From positions 1 through 64,000 of the forward strand of contig JBASNZ010000050.1 of NCBI GenBank assembly GCA_049657775.1: a stretch of 64,000 nucleotides of DNA. Direction: 5' to 3'. This DNA is from JBASNZ01 sp049657775. Lineage in GTDB: Bacteria > Actinomycetota > Coriobacteriia > Anaerosomatales > Anaerosomataceae. The position numbers were made by a program, and so were the translations under genes. The notes below the pieces were generated by a model, which saw only the letters and a list, made by a program, of their open reading frames with translations, did not search any database and was not told where the DNA came from. Below are positions 17,280 through 25,509 of the stretch, piece after piece; positions within the stretch are counted from its first letter, which is position 1; each line of letters opens with the position of its first letter.

Positions 17280-18542
17280 ATGGCAGGATCGAAGAAGCTG
17301 CGCCGCTACCGGGGCTGGATCGCAGCAGCGGTGCTGGTCGCGGTCGCAGGCGCCGCGTTCGTTTTCTACCGTCAGTCGCAGAACGTAGAAGCGCCGACGA
17401 GTTACACGACCGAGGCGGTCACGACCGGAACGATCTCGGTCATAGTAGCCGGGACCGGCAACATCGAGGTGGACGGCACCACCGACGTCTACCCTGACGT
17501 CTCGGGCGAGATCGCCACCATCGAGATCGAGGAGGGCGACGCCGTCACCACCGGAACGGTCCTGTTCACGCTCGACGCGACAAGCGCCAAAGCCGCGACC
17601 GCGAAAGCGTACGCAGGCTACATGCAGGCCAAACAGCAGGTCTCCCAGGCCGAGGCCAGCGTCATGAGGGCACAGAACACGCTCGCGGACCTCAAGGATC
17701 GCGCGGACGAACCAAGCTCCACTGTCACGAGCGCTGACATCAGCGCCGCGGCTGCGGAGGTGACGGCCGCAAAAGCCGGTCTCGCCTCGGCGAAGGCATC
17801 CCGCACGACCGCGCAACTGGACTACAAGGACACCGCCGACGCCGAGGATGACCTCACCGTGACTTCGCCGTGCGCAGGCAAAGTCTACTCGCTCGATATC
17901 GCGGTTGGAGACACCGTCTCAACAGGCGGCTCGTCTTCCAACAACTCCGCGGCATCGACCGGCGGCGGCACAACGACCATCACCGCGTCGTCATCGTCGG
18001 GCGCACCTGTCGTCATCTCTCCCGTCCAGCCGCTGGCGGTTCATCTCACCGTCAACGAAGTCGACCTTCCCTCCCTCAAGGTCGGACAGCGTGCCGACAT
18101 CGAGTTCGACGCACGGCCCGACCTTACCTCCACCGGCAAGGTCTACGAGATAGCCGACGAGGGGTCGAACTCCTCGGGCGTGGTCACGTTCGACGTCTGG
18201 ATCTCGCTCGATGTCGCCGATGAGGCACTGCGCTCCGGAATGTCGGCGGCGGCAACTGTTGTCACCAACATCGCTAAGGATGCGCTCATCGTCCCCAACT
18301 CGGCCGTGAAGACCGCCGATGACGGAACGTACTACGTGCAGGTCATGAAAGACGGTGCTGCCGCACCGACCAACGTGACGGTCGAGACCGGACTGGCAAG
18401 CGCCACACAGACGCAGATCCTCTCGGGACTCTCCGAGGGCGATGTCGTGGTAACGCAGACGATCGACAGCACCGACACCTCCTCATCGAAGGGTGGCGGA
18501 GGCATGATGGTGCCAGGCATGGGCGGCGGTCCCCGTGACTAG
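17280..18542 (+). CDS. MacA/HlyD-type periplasmic-adaptor-like subunit
   Basis: 420 aa starting at ATG, with GGAGG 6 nt upstream. An N-terminal membrane anchor (~12-32) is followed by two half-lipoyl segments flanking an alpha-helical hairpin with coiled-coil Ala-rich sequence (~90-175), then beta-barrel and membrane-proximal domains. A low-complexity Ser/Gly/Thr insert sits near residues 220-240. Adaptors of this type also exist in Gram-positives, where they work with MacB-like permeases in export of peptides or drugs. It overlaps the ATPase gene (GTG at 18535). Confidence 0.9.
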   Translation: MAGSKKLRRYRGWIAAAVLVAVAGAAFVFYRQSQNVEAPTSYTTEAVTTGTISVIVAGTGNIEVDGTTDVYPDVSGEIATIEIEEGDAVTTGTVLFTLDATSAKAATAKAYAGYMQAKQQVSQAEASVMRAQNTLADLKDRADEPSSTVTSADISAAAAEVTAAKAGLASAKASRTTAQLDYKDTADAEDDLTVTSPCAGKVYSLDIAVGDTVSTGGSSSNNSAASTGGGTTTITASSSSGAPVVISPVQPLAVHLTVNEVDLPSLKVGQRADIEFDARPDLTSTGKVYEIADEGSNSSGVVTFDVWISLDVADEALRSGMSAAATVVTNIAKDALIVPNSAVKTADDGTYYVQVMKDGAAAPTNVTVETGLASATQTQILSGLSEGDVVVTQTIDSTDTSSSKGGGGMMVPGMGGGPRD

Positions 18543-19305
18543 CCCGGTCATCGAAGCTCGCGACCTCGTGAAGATCTACGATGGGGCCGGCGCCGAGACC
18601 CGCGCCCTGCGTGGCGTGTCCCTCACGATCGAGGAGGGCGAGTTCGCCTCGATCATGGGACCGTCCGGCTCGGGCAAATCGACCCTCATGCATATCCTGG
18701 GCTGTCTCGACACGCCCACCGAGGGCACGTACCACCTGGCGGGTCGTGATGTGGCCGCGCTCGACGACCACGAGCTGGCCGAGGTACGGCGCACCACGGT
18801 CGGTTTCGTGTTCCAGGCGTTCAACCTGCTGCCCCGCTCGACCGTGATGCGCAACGTCGTCATGCCGATGCTCTACACCGACGTCGCCAAAGACGAGCGT
18901 CACGACCGCGCCGCGGCGGCGCTGCGTGCCGTCGCGCTCGACGAGGACCTCTGGACGCACCGCTCCAACGAGCTTTCCGGTGGCCAGATGCAGCGCGTCG
19001 CGATCGCACGGTCGCTCGTGAACGACCCGTCGCTCATCCTCGCGGACGAGCCCACGGGCAACCTGGACACCGCAACAGGCGACTCCGTGATGGAGCTCTT
19101 CGGTCGCCTCAACGACGAGGGCCGCACCATCGTGCTCATCACGCACGAGCCCGACATCGCCTCCAAGACCCACCGCATCGTCCGCATCCAGGACGGACTG
19201 ATCGTCGAAGACGCCGCGAGTGCGTCGGCGCACGTCCGCCAGTACGGCAACGGCGCCGGGGCGGAGCCCGCCACAGACGGTGTCCCCACTGGAGGCGATG
19301 AGTGA
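18535..19305 (+). CDS. MacB-type ABC transporter ATP-binding protein
   Basis: 256 aa. The motifs are complete: Walker A GPSGSGKST, Q-loop VFQAFNLL, signature LSGGQMQRVAIARS, Walker B LILADEPTGNLD and switch His in VLITHEPD. It belongs to the LolD/MacB/FtsE branch. The GTG start lies within the last codons of the adaptor gene, and the stop shares one base with the permease start, so the three subunits are coupled. Confidence 0.95.
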   Translation: MTSPVIEARDLVKIYDGAGAETRALRGVSLTIEEGEFASIMGPSGSGKSTLMHILGCLDTPTEGTYHLAGRDVAALDDHELAEVRRTTVGFVFQAFNLLPRSTVMRNVVMPMLYTDVAKDERHDRAAAALRAVALDEDLWTHRSNELSGGQMQRVAIARSLVNDPSLILADEPTGNLDTATGDSVMELFGRLNDEGRTIVLITHEPDIASKTHRIVRIQDGLIVEDAASASAHVRQYGNGAGAEPATDGVPTGGDE

Positions 19306-20525
19306 TGCGATTCAGCGACCTCATCTCGGAAACGCTCCACTCGCTCACCTCGAACAAGGTGCGAAGCGGGCTCACCATCCTCGGCATCGTCGTAGGCATC
19401 GCCTCGGTCATCGCCATGGTGTCGATCGGTCAGGGCTCGCAGGCATCCATCGAGGCGAGCATCCAGTCGGCGGGATCCAACCTGCTCACGGTCTCGCCTT
19501 CGGCGGCCGGGCAGTCGGGCCCGGGCGCACGGATGGGCGCAAGTTCCATCGAATCACTCACCCGCGACGATGCCGAGGCGCTTGCGGGTCTCCCGCTCAT
19601 CAGCGGCGTGGCGCCCAACTCCCAGGGACAGGCACAGCTCGTCGTGGCTGAAACCAACGCTAGCGCGCAGATCCTGGGAGTCACCCCCGACTACCAGACC
19701 GTCAAAGGTCTCGTTGTCACCAACGGATCGTTCATCTCAGATCGTGACGACACCGCAAATGCGCAGGTCGTGGTACTTGGAGCGACCATCGCCGGAGACC
19801 TCTTCGGCGAGGGCGTCGACCCCGTCGGCGAGCGCATCCGCAGCGGCAACATGTTACTGACCGTCATAGGCGTGCTTGAGGAGAAGGGGATGTCGGGCTT
19901 TACCAATGTGGACTCGGCGGTTCTGATCCCCCTCTCCACGAGCTCGAGATATGTGACCGGTAGTGAGTACCTCTCGTCGATCACGCTCACCGTGGCCGAT
20001 GAGAACCAGATGACGATGGCCGAGAACGCGGTGGAGAACCTGCTCTTGCAGCGCCACGGCATAGCGGACGCGGACTACGCGGACTTCTCGATCCTGAACA
20101 TGGCCGACCTCATGGAGACCGTCTCGACGGTGACGGGCACCTTCACCATGCTGCTCGCCGGGATCGCCGCGATCTCGCTGCTCGTGGGCGGTATCGGCAT
20201 CATGAACATGATGCTCACGACCGTTACGGAGCGAACCCGCGAGATCGGGCTGCGCAAGGCCATCGGCGCCGACGCGAGCGCGATATCCGCGCAGTTCCTC
20301 GCCGAATCCGTGGTCCTCACGCTCATCGGCGGCGCCCTCGGCATCGTCGCGGGCTGGGGCATGGGTGCGCTTGCGGGAAGCCTGCTCGGCATCACCGCGA
20401 TCATCACCCTCGACTCGGTACTGCTCGCCGCGGGCGTCTGCGCGCTTATCGGCGTTGTCTTTGGCTACTACCCCGCGCGTCGGGCCGCCGCACTCAGCCC
20501 GATCGATGCGCTGAGATACCAGTAG
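19305..20525 (+). CDS. MacB-type ABC transporter permease
   Basis: 406 aa from the ATG at 19305, with GGAGG upstream; a GTG one codon earlier is possible. Topology is one N-terminal TM (~20-42), a large external MacB_PCD domain (~45-270) and three C-terminal TMs forming the FtsX fold, with GIGIMNMMLTTVTERTREIG (transmission helix). This type does mechanotransduction on exported substrates. With the adaptor and ATPase it forms a complete tripartite-like exporter for a monoderm. Confidence 0.94.
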   Translation: MRFSDLISETLHSLTSNKVRSGLTILGIVVGIASVIAMVSIGQGSQASIEASIQSAGSNLLTVSPSAAGQSGPGARMGASSIESLTRDDAEALAGLPLISGVAPNSQGQAQLVVAETNASAQILGVTPDYQTVKGLVVTNGSFISDRDDTANAQVVVLGATIAGDLFGEGVDPVGERIRSGNMLLTVIGVLEEKGMSGFTNVDSAVLIPLSTSSRYVTGSEYLSSITLTVADENQMTMAENAVENLLLQRHGIADADYADFSILNMADLMETVSTVTGTFTMLLAGIAAISLLVGGIGIMNMMLTTVTERTREIGLRKAIGADASAISAQFLAESVVLTLIGGALGIVAGWGMGALAGSLLGITAIITLDSVLLAAGVCALIGVVFGYYPARRAAALSPIDALRYQ

Positions 20526-20650
20526 TCTACACGGACGCGCACACGGTGATCGCCACACAGGATGGCGCCGGTGCACCCGGGAATGCACGTTCCCTGGGCG
20601 GCCCGCGTCACGCACGCATGCTGGCCAAGTACAGACGCAAAGGAGCGACT

Positions 20651-20719
20651 ATGCGAACACGTAGGAACCCTGTCCGGAGCACGCCGAGGCCATCGAGGTC
20701 GTACGCTCGCCGCCGATGA
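20651..20719 (+). CDS. Possible 22-aa arginine-rich peptide
   Basis: A short ORF with an excellent AAAGGAG site 6 nt before ATG, giving a peptide of 22 residues with 9 Arg. It sits between the convergent MacB and PHP-glycosyltransferase genes. Basic composition and lack of relatives known to me leave it uncertain. The rest of the 20526-20735 gap holds an imperfect GGGAA...TTCCC hairpin near 20580 that may end the exporter transcript. Confidence 0.25.
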   Translation: MRTRRNPVRSTPRPSRSYARRR

Positions 20720-20735
20720 TTCCTTGCGGTGTGAC

Positions 20736-23159
20736 TCAGGACGCCCTGACGACAGGCACCGCTCCGGCCACGTCGGCTCCCTTGAGATTCCCGACTGGAA
20801 GCGACACGCCAAGCACGTCGTGCATGAGCGCTGACCAGTCATGGCGCGACGCGCCGATCCGGGCGGCGTCGCGCATCCGCTGGTACCCCTCGGGTGACTC
20901 CTCGATCATGCTGAGGACGGAGCGGATCGCGGTCGCCCATCCTGTTGGCGTCGAATCGCCCACGACCAACCCGCTCGCCCCGTCCACCACGATGTCCTGG
21001 GGGCCGCCCACATCGCTCACGAGCGCGGGAAGCCCGCACGCCTGCGCCTCGAGCACGACCAGGCCAAAGGTGTCGGTCCTGCTTGGGAACACGAGAAGAT
21101 CGGCCGAGGAGTACAGGGGCGGAAGGTCGGTGTTCTCCAGAGGACCTATGACCCGCATCCCTGGCAGCGTCGCGGCCGCTGCGCGCATCTCATCGGCGTA
21201 CGGCCCGTCACCCGCGATGATCAGATTGACCCGCGGGCTTGTCGCAGCCACCTCCCGGTAGGCATCAACAAGGATGTCCAGACCCTTGTCCAGCGACAGC
21301 CGACCGACGAAGAGCAGCGTGGGTGCGTCCACAAGCCCGTAGCGGGCGTTCATCCCCGCGCGGTCCGCGGGCCGTGGGGCGAACACCTTGGTGTCGATCC
21401 CTCGCTCGAACACCCGCAGCCGCGCCGGCTCGTAGCCGCGGCCGAGCAGAATGCGCAGATAGTTGGCCGTGGGAACGAGGATCTCGTCGGCAAGCCCGTA
21501 GAACCAGTTCTGGTAGACATCGACCATATCGGCGAGCGATTCGTCACGAGTGATCCCGAGTGACTGGGCGGTGAAGTCGGTATGGAAGACCATCTTGAGA
21601 GGAACGTCGAGGATTCTTGCGCACAGCACCCCGATAAGCCCCACCGGACCGGGGGTGGACACGATGATGGCATCGGGGTCGGCGTCCTGGACACTGCGCA
21701 GCGACCGCATGATGGACGGCACCGTGAGTGTGTACGCCTCGTAGTAGGGCAGCTCGAACGAGTGGATCGCCGGAAGATCGAGGATCCGCCCTCCGGGCCC
21801 AGCACCGGACTCGCCAAGGCAGGTAACGACGCGTACCGGCATGTCGTTCTCCTCGGCATACCGCGCCACGTTCTGAAGGGTCACGGAGACGCCGTTAAGA
21901 TCGCGGTACGTGTCAGTGAACCACAGCGTGTTCCCCTGTCTGTCCGAGGCGAGCCCGTGGGCGCTCGCGAATCCGTCGGCAGCCGCACGACCCTTGGCAA
22001 GCAGATGCGCTGTCGAGAAGAACGGTGCCGCAAGGAAGGCTGCCGGTAGCGCAGCCGAGATGTTGCGGACAACCGAGATCACGTCCCCCGAGGCGAGATC
22101 GTCCCTGGCCGAGCCAAGAAACGAACCCACCAGTTCATCGGCTACCGAGGAGATGCCTTCGTACGCGACCTCGAGCCGCTCGTCGAAGGTGCGCTCGCGC
22201 GCAGCCTCAAGATCGTCCACAAGGCGCACGAATGCGGCCGCCAGCGGATCCCTCGACGCCTTGATGCGCGCGACGCGCTGCCTCAGAGCGGCGCCCGCAC
22301 CCGGCTCGTCCGCTCCGCCGAACAGCAGCGAGTGGATCCGCTCCGTCGCATCGCCCCGCCCGCCGGACGCAGACGTACGGCTCCTCGAGAAGTCGCTCGC
22401 GACCTTATAGACCGAAAACGCCAGCGTGCGAGAGTCGTTGTGTCGACCTCCGTGTGTCGACCGACGTGCCGCGATCGAGTCGAGAAAGGCTCCGGGCGTG
22501 CCTCCGTCGGCCTCGGTCCACGTGCGGCCGATAAGCAGGCCCGCGTGATCGTCCGATCCGCCGGTTCTCCCCTTCACCCACGGACGGTCCGAGAAAGGCT
22601 CGACGCGGTGTTTCCGGATGAGCCGCGCCATCAGTTGCGGCGTCAGGTGGTCGAGAAGCGTCTCCCACTGCACGTTCTGCCGACTCGTCCTCGCGCCATT
22701 GATCGTTTCGAAGACATCAAACAAGACGACGAGCTTCTCCAGGTGTGTCGTCGTCAATCGGTCGTTGACCGAAAAGGTAGCGTGGGCGACCGAGTGCGGC
22801 AACCGGTGCTCGCGGAGGTAGTCCCTCAGTCTGGTGATATCCACTCTGAGGTCTTGGATCGCCTCAAAACGCGCTTCGTCGAGCCCCCACACCAGCACGT
22901 GCACCTTGCAACCGTCCTCGGGGAAGTACGCCGTCACCTCCGCACCGACGATCACGTCGTCGTGCCGGGCGGCCAGCTCAAGCGCGCCCTCGATGCAGTT
23001 GTGGTCCGTGATCGCCACGAAGTCCATGCCCCGGGACTTCGCAAGCGCGTATGCGGCCTCCGGGTCGGTGTATGACTCGGCCGCACCGAGCCGCTGTAGG
23101 AACCACTCCGATGGATGGTCCGAGTAGCGTGTGTGGACATGCATATCGGCTCGTGACAC
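20736..23159 (-). CDS. PHP-domain/GT4 glycosyltransferase fusion protein
   Basis: 807 aa from a GTG with TAGGAGG upstream. Residues 1-~230 form a PHP phosphoesterase-like domain with metal-binding motifs MHVHTRYSD, ITDHN and GSDDH. Residues ~240-400 are helical and unassigned. Residues ~405-790 form a GT-B glycosyltransferase group 1 (GT4): N-terminal Rossmann with TDTYRDLNGVSVT, then FVGRLSLDKGLDIL and FPSRTDTFGLVVLEA. The EX7E motif starts with Asp here. A single polypeptide that could hydrolyse a phosphoester and transfer a sugar suggests glycolipid or exopolysaccharide synthesis. It stands alone, so the substrate is unknown. Confidence 0.9.
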   Translation of the reverse strand: MSRADMHVHTRYSDHPSEWFLQRLGAAESYTDPEAAYALAKSRGMDFVAITDHNCIEGALELAARHDDVIVGAEVTAYFPEDGCKVHVLVWGLDEARFEAIQDLRVDITRLRDYLREHRLPHSVAHATFSVNDRLTTTHLEKLVVLFDVFETINGARTSRQNVQWETLLDHLTPQLMARLIRKHRVEPFSDRPWVKGRTGGSDDHAGLLIGRTWTEADGGTPGAFLDSIAARRSTHGGRHNDSRTLAFSVYKVASDFSRSRTSASGGRGDATERIHSLLFGGADEPGAGAALRQRVARIKASRDPLAAAFVRLVDDLEAARERTFDERLEVAYEGISSVADELVGSFLGSARDDLASGDVISVVRNISAALPAAFLAAPFFSTAHLLAKGRAAADGFASAHGLASDRQGNTLWFTDTYRDLNGVSVTLQNVARYAEENDMPVRVVTCLGESGAGPGGRILDLPAIHSFELPYYEAYTLTVPSIMRSLRSVQDADPDAIIVSTPGPVGLIGVLCARILDVPLKMVFHTDFTAQSLGITRDESLADMVDVYQNWFYGLADEILVPTANYLRILLGRGYEPARLRVFERGIDTKVFAPRPADRAGMNARYGLVDAPTLLFVGRLSLDKGLDILVDAYREVAATSPRVNLIIAGDGPYADEMRAAAATLPGMRVIGPLENTDLPPLYSSADLLVFPSRTDTFGLVVLEAQACGLPALVSDVGGPQDIVVDGASGLVVGDSTPTGWATAIRSVLSMIEESPEGYQRMRDAARIGASRHDWSALMHDVLGVSLPVGNLKGADVAGAVPVVRAS

Positions 23160-23285
23160 GCCGCCTCCTAGGTCCGCAACGTGGACTGGCGCACGCCGTG
23201 GGCGTGCACTTCATGAATATCCTGCCGCGCGCTCCGGGTGGTTTCACCAGCGTTGAATAGTTGTGAAACATGGGTCACACCCGAT

Positions 23286-24305
23286 CTAGCTGTCCAGCAT
23301 CTGCTCCGCCAGCGTGCCAAGGACGACCGTCCCCTCGGAGACGCGCGCAAGATCGCCATTGGCGGCGGCCTCACGGACGCCATCGTTGGTGACAAGGATC
23401 GCTCCCGCCATCTCGCGCATCACGTCGATGCGTGTCACGACCGCGTCCCGCATCCGCTCTATCGCGTCCACCAGCACTCCCACTTCGTCCGACGAGTGCC
23501 GCTTGAACTGCGCTCCGTAGTCGCCGAGCGCAACGAGTTCGGCGATGTGCTTTGCCTCGTTAAGAGGTCCGACGATCGTGCCGTGCAGCCATGCGGATAC
23601 CACGATTGCGACTATGAGGCCGATGATCAGAAGCGCGATGGTGATCGACGTTGCCGTTCGTCTGGCACTCACGGCCAGCTCGGCCGAGGCGTCGCGCTCC
23701 TCCACGGCAGCGCTCGCGATCGCCCGCAGCGAGCCGTCGACCAGCGCCTCGGAGTCTGAGCGCACGAGCCGCCGGAGTTCCACCCCCGAGACGTTCGCAA
23801 GCGCCGCGGGCGTGCTGATGTTCGAGATCACGCTTGCACGTATGCCGCCATCGTCCTGAAGCGTGAGCCGGGTCGGTGACGCGGCGGCCTCCGCCTCAGC
23901 GTTGATCCACACGAGTGTCTGGATACGTATCGACGCCCAACCCTCGGTGATACGGTCGAGGTCGGCCGGTAGCATACCCTCCGGGGGGCGTTTGAGCAGC
24001 CTGGAAACATGCGCGTCAACCCCCGTAAGGTCGCCGTACTCCGAGGAGCCCTCCTCGGACACGCCGCCGGAAACGCCAAACGCTAGGTCCCCGGCCTGTC
24101 CGTTGAACGACGTGATGGCACTCGATACCTCTGACACCCACCTCGCCCGCTCGGCGGCTCGCGCTGCCTCCGCAGCGTGCCCGTCCGCCACAGCACCGAA
24201 CCACCATGAGAGCCCGCCAGTAAGCACGCTCATCAATACGACAGCCGTCATCGCCACGGCCACCCGACCTCGCACGTCTAAAGACACAGCAGACCTCCCG
24301 CTCAT
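23286..24305 (-). CDS. Membrane sensor-like protein with HAMP domain and no output domain
   Basis: 339 aa. TM1 at ~13-36, a ~170-residue helical extracytoplasmic domain, TM2 at ~212-236, then a HAMP domain (~236-290: IVGPLNEAKHIAELVALGDYG, DEVGVLVDAIERM). The protein ends ~45 residues later, with no kinase, cyclase or methyl-accepting hairpin. It resembles the front half of a chemoreceptor or histidine kinase. The start overlaps the stop of the small upstream gene (ATGA), so the pair is cotranscribed. It may be a truncated receptor or signal through a partner. Confidence 0.75.
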   Translation of the reverse strand: MSGRSAVSLDVRGRVAVAMTAVVLMSVLTGGLSWWFGAVADGHAAEAARAAERARWVSEVSSAITSFNGQAGDLAFGVSGGVSEEGSSEYGDLTGVDAHVSRLLKRPPEGMLPADLDRITEGWASIRIQTLVWINAEAEAAASPTRLTLQDDGGIRASVISNISTPAALANVSGVELRRLVRSDSEALVDGSLRAIASAAVEERDASAELAVSARRTATSITIALLIIGLIVAIVVSAWLHGTIVGPLNEAKHIAELVALGDYGAQFKRHSSDEVGVLVDAIERMRDAVVTRIDVMREMAGAILVTNDGVREAAANGDLARVSEGTVVLGTLAEQMLDS

Positions 24306-24511
24306 GCGTGGATCCCGATATCACGTACAGCGGCCTGCAGCCGCGTGATCTTGTCCGGATCGTCGAAGTCGTGTGGGCCGACCATCCCCACGAGAAAGCC
24401 CACACGCGTGGCGATCTCGCCCTTGGCCCTGATGAGCGCCATCGGGTTTCCGGCATGCGTTTGCTCGAGTTCTTCGGACACCTGCTTGCACAGGTCGTAG
24501 AGTCTTGTCAT
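24302..24511 (-). CDS. Small soluble protein of unknown function coupled to the HAMP protein
   Basis: 69 aa with a GGAGGG ribosome site. Predicted mostly helical: KQVSEELEQTH, AKGEIATRVGFLV, then DDPDKITRLQAAVRDI. No TM, no Cys pair, no recognised domain. A four-base overlap with the HAMP gene suggests a stoichiometric partner, possibly a cytosolic adaptor. Function unknown. Confidence 0.65.
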   Translation of the reverse strand: MTRLYDLCKQVSEELEQTHAGNPMALIRAKGEIATRVGFLVGMVGPHDFDDPDKITRLQAAVRDIGIHA

Positions 24512-24625
24512 CGCGCCCTCCGCTGCAGTCGCGTTGTTGGTGCTTCACTAGTTACGGCCCTCCGGCGGTGACGCTCAAGCGTCTTTGCACTCTTCTAACG
24601 TGGAGTTTGCGGGCATGAAACACCG

Positions 24626-24872
24626 ATGGCAGGCGACCAGCCCGGGGCGTCGGCGGACAAAGGCGGGATCGGCATCAAGGTAGCACCCGTCAACAACCGT
24701 CGCGGTGGCGATGCACGTGGGGCCGTGCGAGACCGGGGATACCACGTCTCAGTCCCCCTGGGCATGGATCGGCGGCCAGGGCTTCGCGCCCGCCGGACCT
24801 CCTGCGGAGGTGTATTCCTCGAATCCCGAGGAGCGCCTCACCGAGGTGCGCATTCCCGTGAGCAAGCTCTAG
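24626..24872 (+). pseudogene. Remnant of a GyrI-like/AraC effector-binding domain protein
   Basis: The frame ending at the TAG at 24870 reads TTVAVAMHVGPCETGD, then WAWIGGQGFAPAGPPAEVY, then RLTEVRIPVSKL. This is the C-terminal half of the GyrI-like small-molecule-binding fold (pattern HvGPYet...aGPP.EvY...tEi.iPV). Upstream, the matching frame hits a TAG at 24681, and the piece before it (GIGIKVAP) continues in another frame, so at least one frameshift is present. No DNA-binding domain remains. The 24512-24625 stretch holds nothing recognisable. Confidence 0.6.
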
Positions 24873-25480
24873 CGCGGGCGACGCTCGACGAAGAACCCCC
24901 GCCAGGCCTTGCGGTGCCTCCCGATCCGTTCGATCACCGGTCCGGCCGCGAACGGCACCTCAAGCACGATATCGTCTCTGAGCGGGTAGTTGGGGTCGTA
25001 GATGTTGACGCGCACGTATCTATCGCCGAAGTCCGCTCCCCACGCCAGCACCTGGTGGTTGCGCGCCAGGTGCGTGAGCCCCAGCCCGCTGATGAGTCCA
25101 AGCGGGGCCGGGCGCCCCGCGGCAAGCGAGTCAAAGAGCGGGAGTAGCTCGCGACGCGTCACGATCCCGACACCCTGCGGACCAGGTGTGGGAAGGTATG
25201 TGAGCTCGGCGAAGCGCCACAGGTTCCACCCCAGATGCGTGATGACGCTATCGACCTGCCGGCGCCAGATCAAGTGCGCAAGCGGCGAGTCGTAATCCGG
25301 CAGCGCGCCGGACGGGTCAAGAGCGCTGATCTCCTCTTCCGCGTCGAACGCGTCGAGCGCGGCAAGTACCATTCCGCCGCACCTGCCACGCGAGGCGATC
25401 ACGCCAAGCACCATGTCGCTCCAGGTGTTCGGGAACCCGAAGCCGTGGCGGGACGGTCGGAATGTCGTTTCGAGTCTCAT
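24869..25480 (-). CDS. Putative papain-like (C39-like) cysteine hydrolase
   Basis: 203 aa from an ATG with AAGGTGAG upstream; no signal peptide. Possible catalytic residues appear in papain-fold order: Cys in RGRCGGMVLAALDAF (~35), His in RNHQVLAWG (~146) and Asp in IYDPNYP (~165). The motif order and the His-then-DPN spacing resemble C39-like and related peptidase-fold proteins. I do not recognise a named family, and hydrolase activity is inference. Divergent from the MFS gene with a 29-nt gap; its stop touches the GyrI-like remnant. Confidence 0.6.
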   Translation of the reverse strand: MRLETTFRPSRHGFGFPNTWSDMVLGVIASRGRCGGMVLAALDAFDAEEEISALDPSGALPDYDSPLAHLIWRRQVDSVITHLGWNLWRFAELTYLPTPGPQGVGIVTRRELLPLFDSLAAGRPAPLGLISGLGLTHLARNHQVLAWGADFGDRYVRVNIYDPNYPLRDDIVLEVPFAAGPVIERIGRHRKAWRGFFVERRPR

Positions 25481-25509
25481 CGGCTCACCTTGCGCTACGC
25501 TGAAAGGCA

